A stretch of 64,000 bases of DNA from PALSA-693 sp963702305 (GCA_963702305.1 CAVPBX010000016.1:248001-312000); one strand, 5' to 3'. Positions 9,559 through 17,964 are shown, counted from the stretch's first letter. Numbers and translations are program-made. Notes: generated by a model not told the origin, from the sequence alone.

Positions 9559-10383
9559 GTGACAGGGCTGTTCGACGCCCTGGCCGCGGCGCTCCGGGAT
9601 GAGCAGCCGGCGGCCCTGGCCGAGATCATCGAGGGTCCCGACGACCTGCTGGGCGGGAAGCTGCTCCTGCTCCCCGGGCCGCCCGTCCGGGTCTTCGGCA
9701 GCGTCGGCGACCCGGACCTGGACCGGGTCATCGGGCGCGACGCCCAGGGCGAGCTGGCGGCCGGGTTGTCGGCCACCCGGCATTACGGGCGGCACGGGGA
9801 GGCTCGGGGCCGGGACGTGTCGGTTTTCATCGAGTCGTTCGCCCCACCCGCGAAGATGATCATCTTCGGGGCCGTGGACTTCACGGCCGCCCTGGCGAAG
9901 GTGGCCAAGATCCTGGGCTACCGGGTAACGGTGTGCGACGCCCGCCCGGTGTTCGCCACCCGGGCCCGATTCCCGATGGCCGACGAGGTGGTGGTGGCCT
10001 GGCCCGACAAGTATCTCGCCGAGGTCGGCGCCAGTCTGGGCCCGAGGGACGCGGTGTGCGTACTCACCCACGACCCCAAGTTCGACGTGCCGGCCATCGT
10101 GGCGGCGTTGGCGACTGACGTCGGGTACCTGGGCGCCATGGGATCGCGCCGGACCCACCAGGACCGCACGGCGCGGCTTCGCGAGGTCGGCGTCACCGAC
10201 GAGGGGCTGGCCCGGGTCATGGGGCCGATCGGCCTCGACATCGGATCCCGCACCCCGGAGGAGACGGCGGTGGCGATCTGCGCCGAGATCATCGCCGTGC
10301 GGACGGGGCGGGATGCCCCGTCATTGCGCGACCGTGAGGGCCCCATCCACCGCGATCTGGCGGGTGTGAGGGAGTCATCCTGA
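9559..10383 (+). CDS. XdhC Rossmann-domain protein
   Basis: C-terminal (NAD(P)-like Rossmann) half of XdhC as an independent protein, 274 aa. FAPPAKMIIFGAVDFTAAL is the nucleotide-fold start; DARPVFATRARFP and YLGAMGSRRTHQDR are conserved family motifs, as is IGLDIGSRTPEETAVAI. It probably acts with the preceding SGGC protein in cofactor sulfuration and delivery. It starts with GTG. Confidence 0.9.
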   Translation: MTGLFDALAAALRDEQPAALAEIIEGPDDLLGGKLLLLPGPPVRVFGSVGDPDLDRVIGRDAQGELAAGLSATRHYGRHGEARGRDVSVFIESFAPPAKMIIFGAVDFTAALAKVAKILGYRVTVCDARPVFATRARFPMADEVVVAWPDKYLAEVGASLGPRDAVCVLTHDPKFDVPAIVAALATDVGYLGAMGSRRTHQDRTARLREVGVTDEGLARVMGPIGLDIGSRTPEETAVAICAEIIAVRTGRDAPSLRDREGPIHRDLAGVRESS

Positions 10384-10949
10384 GCAGGGTCGGCGCCGCG
10401 GTCCTGGCCGCGGGCGGCGGTTCTCGTTTCGAGGCCGGGCTCGATGGGACCCACAAGCTGATGGCCGAGTGGCGGGGGCGCCCGTTGGTGTGGTCGGCCG
10501 CCGCCCAGGCCCAGGCGTCGGGGTTGGCGCCGGTGTGGGTGGTGGCGGGGGCCGTCGACCTGGCCGGCAGCCTTCCCGAAGGGGTGATCGTGCTGGCCAA
10601 CCCGCGCTGGGGGGAGGGGCAGGCCACGTCCCTGCAGGTGGCCGTGGCTGCCGCCCGGTCGGCGGGCCTCGACGCCCTCGTCGTCGGGCTGGGCGATCAG
10701 CCGCTCGTCACCGCCGAGGCTTGGGCCGCGGTGGGAGGGGCCGCCGCGCCCATCGCGGTCGCCACCTACGATGGACGGCGACGAAACCCTGTTCGGCTGG
10801 CCGCGGCAGTGTGGGACCTGCTGCCGGCAGTGGGCGACCAGGGCGCCCGGGTACTCATACAAGAGCGGCCGGACCTGGTACAGGAGGTACCGTGCCAGGG
10901 CGACCCGGCCGACATTGACACCAGAGAGGATCTACGGACATGGAGTTGA
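10380..10949 (+). CDS. MobA-like nucleotidyltransferase (Mo-cofactor cytidylyl/guanylyltransferase type), probable CTG start
   Basis: GT-A-fold NTP transferase of about 190 aa. The nucleotide-binding loop VLAAGGGSRFEAG is followed by HKLMAEWRGRPLVWSAAA, and GLGDQPLVTAEAW is the metal-binding region. It probably adds CMP or GMP to molybdopterin for the hydroxylase. The nearest ATG (10461) would cut off the essential AAGGGSRF loop, so the start must be upstream. The only candidate in frame is CTG at 10380, overlapping the preceding TGA as CTGA. Either CTG is used or an ATGA overlap was misread. Confidence 0.85.
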   Translation: MSRVGAAVLAAGGGSRFEAGLDGTHKLMAEWRGRPLVWSAAAQAQASGLAPVWVVAGAVDLAGSLPEGVIVLANPRWGEGQATSLQVAVAAARSAGLDALVVGLGDQPLVTAEAWAAVGGAAAPIAVATYDGRRRNPVRLAAAVWDLLPAVGDQGARVLIQERPDLVQEVPCQGDPADIDTREDLRTWS

Positions 10950-11893
10950 ACAACGAGTTCCGGGTGGGAGTGTCGGTCCCCGAAGCGTGGAAAGTGTTGA
11001 CCGACGTGGAACGGATCGCTCCCATGCTCCCCGGCGCCCAGCTGCAGGAGATCGAGGGCGAGGAGTACCGGGGGATCGTCAAGGTCAAGGTGGGTCCCAT
11101 CACCGCCCAGTACAAGGGTCAGGCCACCTTCCTCGAGCGCGACGAGGACGCGGGGCGGGTGGCATTGCGGGCTTCGGGCCGCGACACCCGGGGCCAGGGC
11201 AATGCCAGCGCCACCATCACAGCCACCATGACGCCCGACGGTGACGGCACCAAGGTGTCCGTCCTCACCGACCTGACGGTCACGGGGAAGGTGGCCCAGT
11301 TCGGGCGGGGCGTGCTGGCGGAGGTCAGCGCCAAGCTGATTGGCCAGTTCGTCGACGCCCTGGAAGCGGACCTGGCCAATTCCGGATCGACGGGCGCCTC
11401 CGAGGAGACGGCCCCGGAGGGTAACGGGGCCAGCGGAACCGTCTCCGCCGCCGACGTGGGCGGCAGCAATGGGGCCGCCAGTGGGAGTGACAGCCCTGAG
11501 GTGGCGGCCGGCAACGGGGCGGGCACCTCCGGTGTCCGGCGCGTCGAAGGGCCCGATGCGGAGCCGGTGGATCTGTTGTCCGTGGCGGGCGGCTCGACCC
11601 TCAAGCGCCTGGCTCCCATCGCCGGTCTGGTCGTGGTCCTGGTGGTGGTACTGGCCCGCCGGCGGGCCCGCCTCGCCCGTCGGAAGGCCACCGGGCTGGC
11701 CCGGCTGACGAGCAACCTGCCATCGATGGGTGAGCTGACGAGCAACCTGCCGTCGGTGGGTGAGCTGACGGGCAGCCTCCCGTCGGTGAGTGAGCTGACC
11801 AGCAGCCTGCCCTCGGTGGGCGACTTGGCCGAGCACATGCGGGAGATCCACGTCCCCGACGTGCGGTCGGCGGTACGCCGCTACCGGCGCTGA
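10940..11893 (+). CDS. coxG: CoxG-like SRPBCC protein with C-terminal membrane anchor and decapeptide repeats
   Basis: SRPBCC/START-like lipid-binding fold (residues about 1-147) of the CoxG family, which tethers CO dehydrogenase to the membrane and is implicated in moving quinone between membrane and enzyme. MELNNEFRVGVSVPEAW and the PMLPGAQ segment are typical. A low-complexity Gly/Ser linker (148-205) leads to one membrane helix (about 222-239) and an Arg-rich flank (240-250). After it come four 10-residue repeats, LTSNLPSMGE-like (256-295), and the tail REIHVPDVRSAVRRYRR. It overlaps the MobA-like gene by 10 bp and closes the cluster. Confidence 0.9.
   Translation: MELNNEFRVGVSVPEAWKVLTDVERIAPMLPGAQLQEIEGEEYRGIVKVKVGPITAQYKGQATFLERDEDAGRVALRASGRDTRGQGNASATITATMTPDGDGTKVSVLTDLTVTGKVAQFGRGVLAEVSAKLIGQFVDALEADLANSGSTGASEETAPEGNGASGTVSAADVGGSNGAASGSDSPEVAAGNGAGTSGVRRVEGPDAEPVDLLSVAGGSTLKRLAPIAGLVVVLVVVLARRRARLARRKATGLARLTSNLPSMGELTSNLPSVGELTGSLPSVSELTSSLPSVGDLAEHMREIHVPDVRSAVRRYRR
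11705..11824 (+). repeat. Four tandem 30-bp repeats inside coxG
   Basis: In-frame 30-bp units encode LTSNLPSMGE, LTSNLPSVGE, LTGSLPSVSE and LTSSLPSVGD. They lie after the membrane helix, so the repeat forms an amphipathic tail whose side of the membrane cannot be told from sequence. Confidence 0.85.
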
Positions 11894-11934
11894 CCGACTC
11901 CGAGGGGGTCGCCGCCGCCCGGGACCGGGAGGAC

Positions 11935-13326
11935 GTGGCCCGCCTGCTGGGCCGGCCCCCGAAGGGGTCATTCGAGGTAGTGGTTCGCGATGCCGGCGGC
12001 GGTCCGGTGGTCATCCGCAACGCCCCGCTCCTCGAGGATGGTACGCCGATGCCGACCCGCTACTGGCTGGTCGGCGCGGCTGCCCGCCTGGCCGTCGACC
12101 GGCTGGAGTCGAGCGGCGGGGTCCGCGCCGCGGAGGCGGCCGTCGATCCGGCTGCCCTGACGGCCGCTCACTCGGCCTACGCGGTCGAACGGGACGCCGA
12201 GATCCCGCCCGGGTGGACCGGTCCCCGGCCGGCCGGCGGGGTCGGGGGCACCCGTACCGGGGTGAAATGCCTGCACGCCCACTACGCCTGGCACCTCGCC
12301 GGCGGCGACGATCCGGTGGGCCGGTGGGTGGCGGGCCAGCTGGCGCCGGCGGGGGCGCCACCTCGGGCGCTATCTCGGGCGGTCGCCGCTGTCGATTGCG
12401 GCACCAACTCTACGCGCTTGCTGGTCGGCGGTCCGGACGGTGCGCCCCGGGCCCGGCTGATGCGCATCACCCGGCTCGGCCAGGGGGTCGACCGGGACCG
12501 CCGGCTGGCGCCGGCCGCCATCGAGCGCACGGTGGCGGTCCTGCGCGAATACCGCGCCGTGATGGACGGGCACGGCGTCGAGCGGGTCCGGATGACCGCC
12601 ACTTCCGCGGCGCGCGACGCGACCAACCGGGAGGGCTTCTTCGCCGCCGCAGCCGAGGTCATCGGCGTGCGTCCCGAGTTGCTGAGCGGCGAGGAGGAGG
12701 GGCGCTTGTCGTTTGCCGGCGCGACCGCCGAGCTGGCCCCAGAGACCGGGCCCTGGCTGGTGGTGGACATCGGCGGCGGCTCGACCGAGCTGATCGGGGG
12801 TCCCAGCCCGGATGGCGGCCCCACCGCGGTCCGTTCGCTTGACGTCGGGTGTGTGCGTCTGACGGAGCGGTACTTGACCTCCGACCCACCCACGCCGGCG
12901 CAGGTCGCCCACGCCCGGCGGCAGGTGGCCACGCTGCTCGAGCAGGCCGAGCGCGACGAACCGGAGTTCCGCACGGGTCGAACCCTGGTGGGCTTGGCCG
13001 GGACGGTGGCCGCCCTGGCTGCGGTCGACCAGGGCCTCGAGGCCTATGACCGAGCCCGGGTGCACCACTACCGGCTGCGAAGGGACTCCGTCGAGCGATG
13101 GCTGGCGACGCTGGCGGGGGAGCCCGCCGCCGCCCGCCGGCGCCGGCCGGGTATGGAACCGCAACGGGCCGACGTCATCGTCGGTGGCACGGTCGTACTG
13201 GCCGAGATCATGCGCCATTTCGACTTCGACACCTGCCTCACCTCAGAGGCCGACATCCTCGACGGGCTGGTGGCCAGCCTGCGGGACCGTGGAGGCCCAG
13301 GCGTCCACGCCGGCGGGGCCGAGTAG
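11935..13326 (+). CDS. DUF501 - Ppx/GppA phosphatase fusion
   Basis: Two-domain protein (463 aa from this GTG). Residues about 1-130 are DUF501: LLGRPPKGSFEVVVR, then DGTPMPTRYWLVG and GVKCLHAHYAWHLAGG. From about 145 a Ppx/GppA exopolyphosphatase/pppGpp-phosphatase domain follows: AAVDCGTNSTRLLV (phosphate-binding loop), MTATSAARDATNR, LLSGEEEGRLSF, VVDIGGGSTEL and VGLAGTVAALA. In mycobacteria these are two adjacent genes downstream of eno and divIC. The DUF501 start usually has more residues; CTG at 11890, overlapping the coxG stop (CTGA), would add 15. It is probably involved in polyphosphate/ppGpp metabolism. Confidence 0.9.
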   Translation: MARLLGRPPKGSFEVVVRDAGGGPVVIRNAPLLEDGTPMPTRYWLVGAAARLAVDRLESSGGVRAAEAAVDPAALTAAHSAYAVERDAEIPPGWTGPRPAGGVGGTRTGVKCLHAHYAWHLAGGDDPVGRWVAGQLAPAGAPPRALSRAVAAVDCGTNSTRLLVGGPDGAPRARLMRITRLGQGVDRDRRLAPAAIERTVAVLREYRAVMDGHGVERVRMTATSAARDATNREGFFAAAAEVIGVRPELLSGEEEGRLSFAGATAELAPETGPWLVVDIGGGSTELIGGPSPDGGPTAVRSLDVGCVRLTERYLTSDPPTPAQVAHARRQVATLLEQAERDEPEFRTGRTLVGLAGTVAALAAVDQGLEAYDRARVHHYRLRRDSVERWLATLAGEPAAARRRRPGMEPQRADVIVGGTVVLAEIMRHFDFDTCLTSEADILDGLVASLRDRGGPGVHAGGAE

Positions 13327-13339
13327 CCATCGGGCCGTC

Positions 13340-13345
13340 TACCAT
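13340..13345 (+). promoter_or_regulatory. Putative leaderless -10 box
   Basis: TACCAT ends 8 nt before the ATG at 13354. No clear -35 is visible. Confidence 0.5.
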
Positions 13346-13353
13346 CTCGCCCC

Positions 13354-14433
13354 ATGGTGTTGACCGATCGCATCTTGATGGGCCCGGGCCCGTCCAACCC
13401 CTACCCGGAGGCCACGGCCGGTTTGACCCGGCCCATGCTCGGTCATCTCGATCCGGAGTTCATCGGGATCCTGGACGAGACGTGCGACCGCTTGCGCACG
13501 GTGTGGGGGACGAGCAACTCGTTGACCCTGCCGGTGTCGGGCACCGGGTCGGCCGGGATGGAAGCGGCCTTCGTCAACACCGTTGGACCGGGTGACGTCG
13601 TCGTCGTCGGTGTCAACGGGCTGTTCGGGGAGCGCATGTGCGACGTGGCCCGCCGATGCGGGGCGGAGGTGGTACGGGTGGACGCCCCATGGGGGCAACC
13701 GCTGGACCCGGGCGCGGTGCTCGACGCCCATCGCGCCCCCAAGGTCATCGCCCTGGTCCACGCCGAGACGAGCACCGGCGTGCGCAACGACGTGGCCGCG
13801 GTGGCCGCCGGCAAGGGCGACGCCCTCCTGCTGGCGGACTGCGTGACCTCCCTCGGTGGGATCCCGGTAGCCGTCGACGACTGGGGGGTCGACCTGGCGT
13901 ACAGCGGGACGCAGAAGTGTTTGGGAGTGTCGCCCGGGCTGGCTCCTTTCACCTTGGGGGCGCGAGCGTGGGCCCGGCGGGTTCCGACGCCGCAAAGCTG
14001 GTACCTCGATCTGGGCATGATCGGCGACTACACCTCCGGTCCGGCGCGCAAGTACCACCACACCGCGCCCATCGCCATGATCACCTCGCTGCACGCCGCC
14101 CTCGGGGCCGTCCTGGACGAAGGTCTCGACGCGGCGTGGGCCCGCCACGCCGAATGCGGGACGGCGCTGCAGGAGGGCCTGGAGAAGATGGGTCTGGAGT
14201 TGTGGGCCCCGGAGGGTCACCGGCTGCCGCAGCTCACCACCGTGGTGGTGCCGTCCGGGGTGGATGATGCCGAGGTACGTCGGACCCTTCTGGCCCGGTA
14301 CGGCATCGAGATCGGGGGCGGGGTCGGCGCCTGGGCCGGGAAGATCTGGCGGATCGGTTGCATGGGCCATACCGCCCGACGGCGCAACGTGACGTTGTTC
14401 CTGGGCGCCCTCGCCGAGACCCTGGGCCGTTGA
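13354..14433 (+). CDS. Alanine-glyoxylate/serine-pyruvate-type aminotransferase (class V)
   Basis: PLP-dependent class V aminotransferase, 359 aa. The N-terminal RILMGPGPSNPYPEA is the usual start of the family. SGTGSAGMEAAF binds the cofactor phosphate, HAETSTGV and ADCVTSLGG (Asp to pyridine N) are conserved, and the PLP-binding Lys is in YSGTQKCLGVSPG. The C-terminal GGGVGAWAGKIWRIGCMGH fits. The substrate is probably glyoxylate with Ala or Ser; phosphoserine-type relatives are less likely. ATG preceded by a leaderless-type promoter. Confidence 0.9.
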   Translation: MVLTDRILMGPGPSNPYPEATAGLTRPMLGHLDPEFIGILDETCDRLRTVWGTSNSLTLPVSGTGSAGMEAAFVNTVGPGDVVVVGVNGLFGERMCDVARRCGAEVVRVDAPWGQPLDPGAVLDAHRAPKVIALVHAETSTGVRNDVAAVAAGKGDALLLADCVTSLGGIPVAVDDWGVDLAYSGTQKCLGVSPGLAPFTLGARAWARRVPTPQSWYLDLGMIGDYTSGPARKYHHTAPIAMITSLHAALGAVLDEGLDAAWARHAECGTALQEGLEKMGLELWAPEGHRLPQLTTVVVPSGVDDAEVRRTLLARYGIEIGGGVGAWAGKIWRIGCMGHTARRRNVTLFLGALAETLGR

Positions 14434-14449
14434 GCGCCCGGCGACACCC

Positions 14450-15099
14450 GTGACCTGGAGCAGCGCGAGCAGGGCCGGCTGGCCGGAGTTGGTGGGCCGC
14501 CGGGTCCTGTTGCGACCCCTGATGGTCAGCGATTTCGAGGCCTGGCGGGAGGTACGGGTGCGGGCCCGGGACTGGCTGGTCAAGTGGGAGCCCCGCCCGC
14601 TGCCGGGCCAACCGGATGCCACCGAGGACCGGCGGGTCTTCGCCGCCCGCTGCGGGCGCGCGAGCGGGAGCGGCAGTTGGCCAACGGCTACGGGTTCGGC
14701 ATCTTCGTGGGTCCCCGCCACGAGCGCTTCGCCGGCGAGATCAACCTGTCGTCGGTGCAGCGGGGCCCGTACCAGAACGCCTACGTGGGGTACTGGATCG
14801 ATGAGGCGGTCGCCGGGAACGCCTACACGCCCGAGGCCTTCGTGGTCCTGTGCCGGTTCGCCTTCGAGGACCTGTCCCTGCACCGGCTGCAGGCGTCGAT
14901 CATCCCCCGCAACCGGGCCAGCCACCGGGTGGCCGAGAAGGTGGGGCTGCGCAACGAGGGGGTCGCCGAGCGGTACCTGGAGATCAACGGGGTGTGGGAG
15001 GACCACGTCCGGTACGCCATCACCGCCGAGGACTGGGCCGAGCGCCGGCGCCAGCTGCTGGCCGAGTGGATCCTCCCCGAGGGCCAGCTCAGCTCCTGA
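14450..15099 (+). CDS. GNAT acetyltransferase, RimJ/RimL-like, one frameshift
   Basis: N-acetyltransferase of the ribosomal-protein-Ala family. The first frame gives LVGRRVLLRPLMVSDFEAWREVR through VFAARC. A frame change near 14655 is needed to continue with ARERERQLANGYGFGIFVG, YVGYWIDEAVAGN and SIIPRNRASHRVAEKVGLR (acetyl-CoA-binding region and the NxxS/EKxGF motif). The joined protein is about 216 aa, normal for the family. GTG start. The stop lies in the first unit of a 15-bp tandem repeat shared with the convergent gene. Confidence 0.85.
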
Positions 15100-15149
15100 C
15101 CACTCAGCTCCTGACCACTCAGCTCCTGACCACTCAGCTCCTGACCACC
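15090..15149. repeat. Four tandem 15-bp repeats over two convergent gene ends
   Basis: Unit CAGCTCCTGACCACT occurs four times (last base of the fourth differs). Each unit holds a TGA on the + strand, and each junction a TGA on the - strand. The acetyltransferase stops in unit 1 and the opposing SDR gene in units 3/4. Confidence 0.9.
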
Positions 15150-16183
15150 GAAGGCGAATGCCGGAAGAAGGTCTCCACGTCACCCTGGTAGCGGTAGGAG
15201 GGTTCGGTCTCGCCGACGACCCGGCGCAGCCGCTCCGCTTCCACGAAATGACGGACCGCGCCGGCGGTGCTGTAGCGGTACCGGAAGCCGGCGTCCTTGA
15301 GCTTGCGGTTGTCCACGCCCCGGCCGAACCGCAGGAGGTCCAGCGTCTCGCGGGGCAGGTTGATGAGTCCCACCCGGGCCAGCGGGGCGGCGGCCAGCCC
15401 GGTCAGCGCCGGGCTGAGCAGGAGCGGGTGCCGCCCGGCGATGGCCCGCATCTCGGACCAGGGGAGGCGCCCGTCGCCGGCCAGGTTGTACACCCCCTCC
15501 AGCCCGTGGGCGACCACGAACTCGACGGCCCGGATCACGTCGTCCTGCTCTACGAACTGGAACTGGGGGTCGAAGCCGGCGATGGTGGGGGTCAACGGCA
15601 ACGACAACGATCTCGACAGCGCCGTCACCAGGTCGTCGCCCAGGACGTTGGCGCAGCGCAGGACGGCGACCCTGGTGTCGCGGTACTCCTCGGCGAACGA
15701 CCGCAGGTAGCCCTCGACCTCGACCAGCGACCGCTCCACCCGGGTGCGGGGCGGCCCGGTGCGGGGGGTGTCCTCCCGGAACCAGGTGGGGTCCCTCCTC
15801 GAGGCGCCGTAGACCAGGGTCGACGATTTGACCACGAGGGACCGCACCTGGCTGTCGTCGGCCGCCGCGGCCGCCAGCAGATTCATGGTGCCGATGACGT
15901 TGAGCTCGTGCAGGCGGCGGTCGTTGGTGGTCGACGAGTCGACGACCAGGGCGGCGTGCACCACCGTGTCCACCTGGGTGGCCCGGACCAGGCGGGCCAG
16001 GATCGAGTAGTTCTCGTCGGTGCGGACGAACTCGGTGCGTTCGAGGGCCACGACCGGTTCCGCGGTGTCCATGCCGACGATGACGTCGACGGCCGGGTCC
16101 CGCTCGAACGCCTGGGCCAGGCGCCCGCCCCAGAAGGACGACAGCCCGGTGATCAGCACCCTCCTGCCCAACGGGCTACCCAA
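15134..16183 (-). CDS. NAD-dependent epimerase/dehydratase (extended SDR)
   Basis: Extended short-chain dehydrogenase, 349 aa. The nucleotide-binding loop is VLITGLSSFWGGRLA (GxxxFxG variant) and VVHAALVVDSSTT follows. The catalytic Tyr is in TLVYGASRRDP, where the usual YxxxK Lys is not obvious. VLRCANVLGDD lies in the substrate-binding part. Its start overlaps the PlsC stop by 8 bp. An SDR next to a PlsC acyltransferase is a recurrent actinobacterial pair (compare mycobacterial galE2 and its neighbour), suggesting a lipid or glycolipid role. The C-terminus runs into the 15-bp repeats. Confidence 0.85.
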   Translation of the reverse strand: MGSPLGRRVLITGLSSFWGGRLAQAFERDPAVDVIVGMDTAEPVVALERTEFVRTDENYSILARLVRATQVDTVVHAALVVDSSTTNDRRLHELNVIGTMNLLAAAAADDSQVRSLVVKSSTLVYGASRRDPTWFREDTPRTGPPRTRVERSLVEVEGYLRSFAEEYRDTRVAVLRCANVLGDDLVTALSRSLSLPLTPTIAGFDPQFQFVEQDDVIRAVEFVVAHGLEGVYNLAGDGRLPWSEMRAIAGRHPLLLSPALTGLAAAPLARVGLINLPRETLDLLRFGRGVDNRKLKDAGFRYRYSTAGAVRHFVEAERLRRVVGETEPSYRYQGDVETFFRHSPSVVRS

Positions 16184-17048
16184 ACCACACGCTGCGGCGC
16201 TGGCGCAGCATGTCGTAGAGGCTCGTCTGCATGCGCTGCCGGATGGCTTCGGCCTCCTCGAAGACCCGGCTGCGGGCGTAGCGGACCTGGTCGGGAGGGA
16301 CGTCGAACTGCACCGGATCGAGGACCCGCAGCTTTAGCTTCGCGGGCAGGTAGGTGACGAGGCCGAGCGGGCCGAGCAGGAGCATGTTGGCGGTGAGGGG
16401 GGCGTAGGGGAGCCCGAGCAGCCGGGCCAGGCGCGGCGACTTGGCCAGGATCGGCATGACCTCCTCGCTGCCGACCACGGTGATCGGGACCACTGGCACT
16501 CCGGCTCGCATGGCGATCTCCACAAAGCCACCCCGTCCGAAGCGGCGCAGCCGGTAGCGCTCCGAGAACGGTTTGCCGGTGCCCTTCGTACCTTCGGGAA
16601 AGACCAGGACCAGTTGCTGTTGATCCCGCAGCAGGCGGTAGGCGTTGTCGGGGTGAGCGGGTACCCCGCCGCCTCGCGACCAGGCCGTCCCTATCAGCGG
16701 TAGCGACCGGAACAGGTAGTCGGCCAACCCGTACACCGGGCGGCCCAGCTCCTCCTCGATGCCGTGCATGATCACCGGGGCGTCGGCCGGGATGGCGCCG
16801 GCGTGGTTGGCGACCAGCAGCGCCCCGCCCTGCCGGGGGATCTTGTCCAGGCCTTCCCATTCGGCCCGGAACCAGTCGCGGTAGATGGGCCCGTACAGCC
16901 GGCGCAGCAGGGCCCGGGCCCGCTCGGACCGGCCCCATTCGTCGACGTCCTGCAGCCGCGGCTCGGCCGGCGCCGGTTCGGCGGGGCGGCGCAACGGCAG
17001 CAGGGCCCCGGTGGTCGGGGGCCCGTCAGTCACCCGGCCCGACGGCAT
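16176..17048 (-). CDS. PlsC-type lysophospholipid acyltransferase
   Basis: 1-acyl-glycerol-3-phosphate acyltransferase-family protein, 290 aa. Catalytic NHAGAIPAD (HxxxxD motif I) sits near residue 80. GTAWSRGGGVPA, LVFPEGTKGTGK (motif III) and GVPVVPITVVG (motif IV) are in order. An N-terminal Pro-rich stretch precedes the domain. Membrane-associated acylation of a lysophospholipid is the expected role. It forms an operon with the overlapping SDR. Confidence 0.9.
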   Translation of the reverse strand: MPSGRVTDGPPTTGALLPLRRPAEPAPAEPRLQDVDEWGRSERARALLRRLYGPIYRDWFRAEWEGLDKIPRQGGALLVANHAGAIPADAPVIMHGIEEELGRPVYGLADYLFRSLPLIGTAWSRGGGVPAHPDNAYRLLRDQQQLVLVFPEGTKGTGKPFSERYRLRRFGRGGFVEIAMRAGVPVVPITVVGSEEVMPILAKSPRLARLLGLPYAPLTANMLLLGPLGLVTYLPAKLKLRVLDPVQFDVPPDQVRYARSRVFEEAEAIRQRMQTSLYDMLRQRRSVWFG

Positions 17049-17083
17049 TGCCTCGCCATGCTACTCGGGCGCGACCGGGATCC

Positions 17084-17521
17084 CTACTGGCCTCTCTGGC
17101 CGGGCCACCAGCCCGCCCGGTGCGGTGGGGCGTAGCGGTAGAAGACCCGCCCGGCCAGGCTCGATCGGGGCACAGGACCGAAATGGCGACTGTCAGTGCT
17201 GGCCGCTTGGTTGTCACCGCGGACGTCCACCTGGTCGCCGTCGATGCGGTGGACGCGCTTTACCAGCAGCCGGGCGGGCAGGCGCGGGTCGGCGACCGCG
17301 ACGACCTGGCCCGGGCGGAGCCGCACCGCCGGCCCGATCCACAGGCGGTCCCCGGCCGCAAACGCCGGCTGCATGCTGTCGCCGGCCACGACCGTCCGCC
17401 GGCCCAGCCGGCGACCCAGCCCGATGGCGGCCGCCGCCACCGCGATCCAGAGCACCGTCGGCGGAGGTACCCGACGGCGGGGTGCTCCGTTGTGGGTAGG
17501 GTGAAGTCGTCTACGAACCAT
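17084..17521 (-). CDS. S26-family peptidase, Ni-SOD maturation protease (SodX-like)
   Basis: Small signal-peptidase-like Ser/Lys protease, up to 145 aa. VVAGDSMQPAF carries the catalytic Ser and LLVKRVHRIDGD the catalytic Lys; RGDNQAASTDSRHFGPV is the third conserved S26 box. A hydrophobic stretch (IAVAAAAIGLG) precedes the Ser. It lies divergent to sodN, where the dedicated protease that removes the Ni-SOD leader is normally found. The ATG at 17521 leaves only 18 bp to the sodN start; GTG at 17455 is an alternative giving 123 aa and more room for the sodN promoter. Confidence 0.88.
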   Translation of the reverse strand: MVRRRLHPTHNGAPRRRVPPPTVLWIAVAAAAIGLGRRLGRRTVVAGDSMQPAFAAGDRLWIGPAVRLRPGQVVAVADPRLPARLLVKRVHRIDGDQVDVRGDNQAASTDSRHFGPVPRSSLAGRVFYRYAPPHRAGWWPGQRGQ

Positions 17522-17539
17522 CACCAAGGAGCCTCGCTG

Positions 17540-17956
17540 ATGACGATTGTTGCTCGCCTGCTCAGCCTCGCCGATCGATGGAGCGAGCCGCAGATCATCC
17601 ACGCCCACTGCGACCTGCCCTGCGGCGTCTATGACCCGGCCCAGGCCCGCATAGAAGCGGAATCGGTCAAGGGGTGCATGGAGAAGTTCAACGCCTCGGA
17701 CGACAACGTCTTCAAGACGCGGGCCGTCACCATCAAGGAACAACGGGCCGAACTGGTCAAGCACCACCTCTGGGTGCTCTGGACCGACTACTTCAAGCCG
17801 CCTCACCTGGAGGCCTACCCGCAGCTGCACGACCTGTTCTGGAACGCCACCAAGGCGGCCGGCGAGGTCAAGAAGACCAACGACACCGCAGCCGCCGACA
17901 ACCTCCTGGGCCAGATCGCCGAGATCGACCGGATTTTCTGGGAGACGAAAAAGTAG
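17540..17956 (+). CDS. sodN: Nickel superoxide dismutase
   Basis: Ni-SOD (138 aa precursor), which dismutates superoxide in the cytoplasm. The nickel hook HCDLPCG begins at residue 23, so a 22-residue leader must be cleaved to expose His1; His1, Cys2 and Cys6 bind Ni and Tyr9 of the mature protein (in GVY) is present. The four-helix-bundle body follows (RAELVKHHLWVLWTDYFK). AAGGAG at 17526-17531 precedes the ATG. A strong hairpin terminator follows at 17965. The maturation protease is encoded divergently. Confidence 0.97.
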   Translation: MTIVARLLSLADRWSEPQIIHAHCDLPCGVYDPAQARIEAESVKGCMEKFNASDDNVFKTRAVTIKEQRAELVKHHLWVLWTDYFKPPHLEAYPQLHDLFWNATKAAGEVKKTNDTAAADNLLGQIAEIDRIFWETKK

Positions 17957-17964
17957 AGTGTCCA

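Noticed and set aside
9231..10383. Split XdhC as one gene broken by an indel
   Set aside because: The first part ends in a normal stop after a complete domain and the second has its own GTG start 10 bp later; separate XdhC halves are common in actinobacterial clusters.
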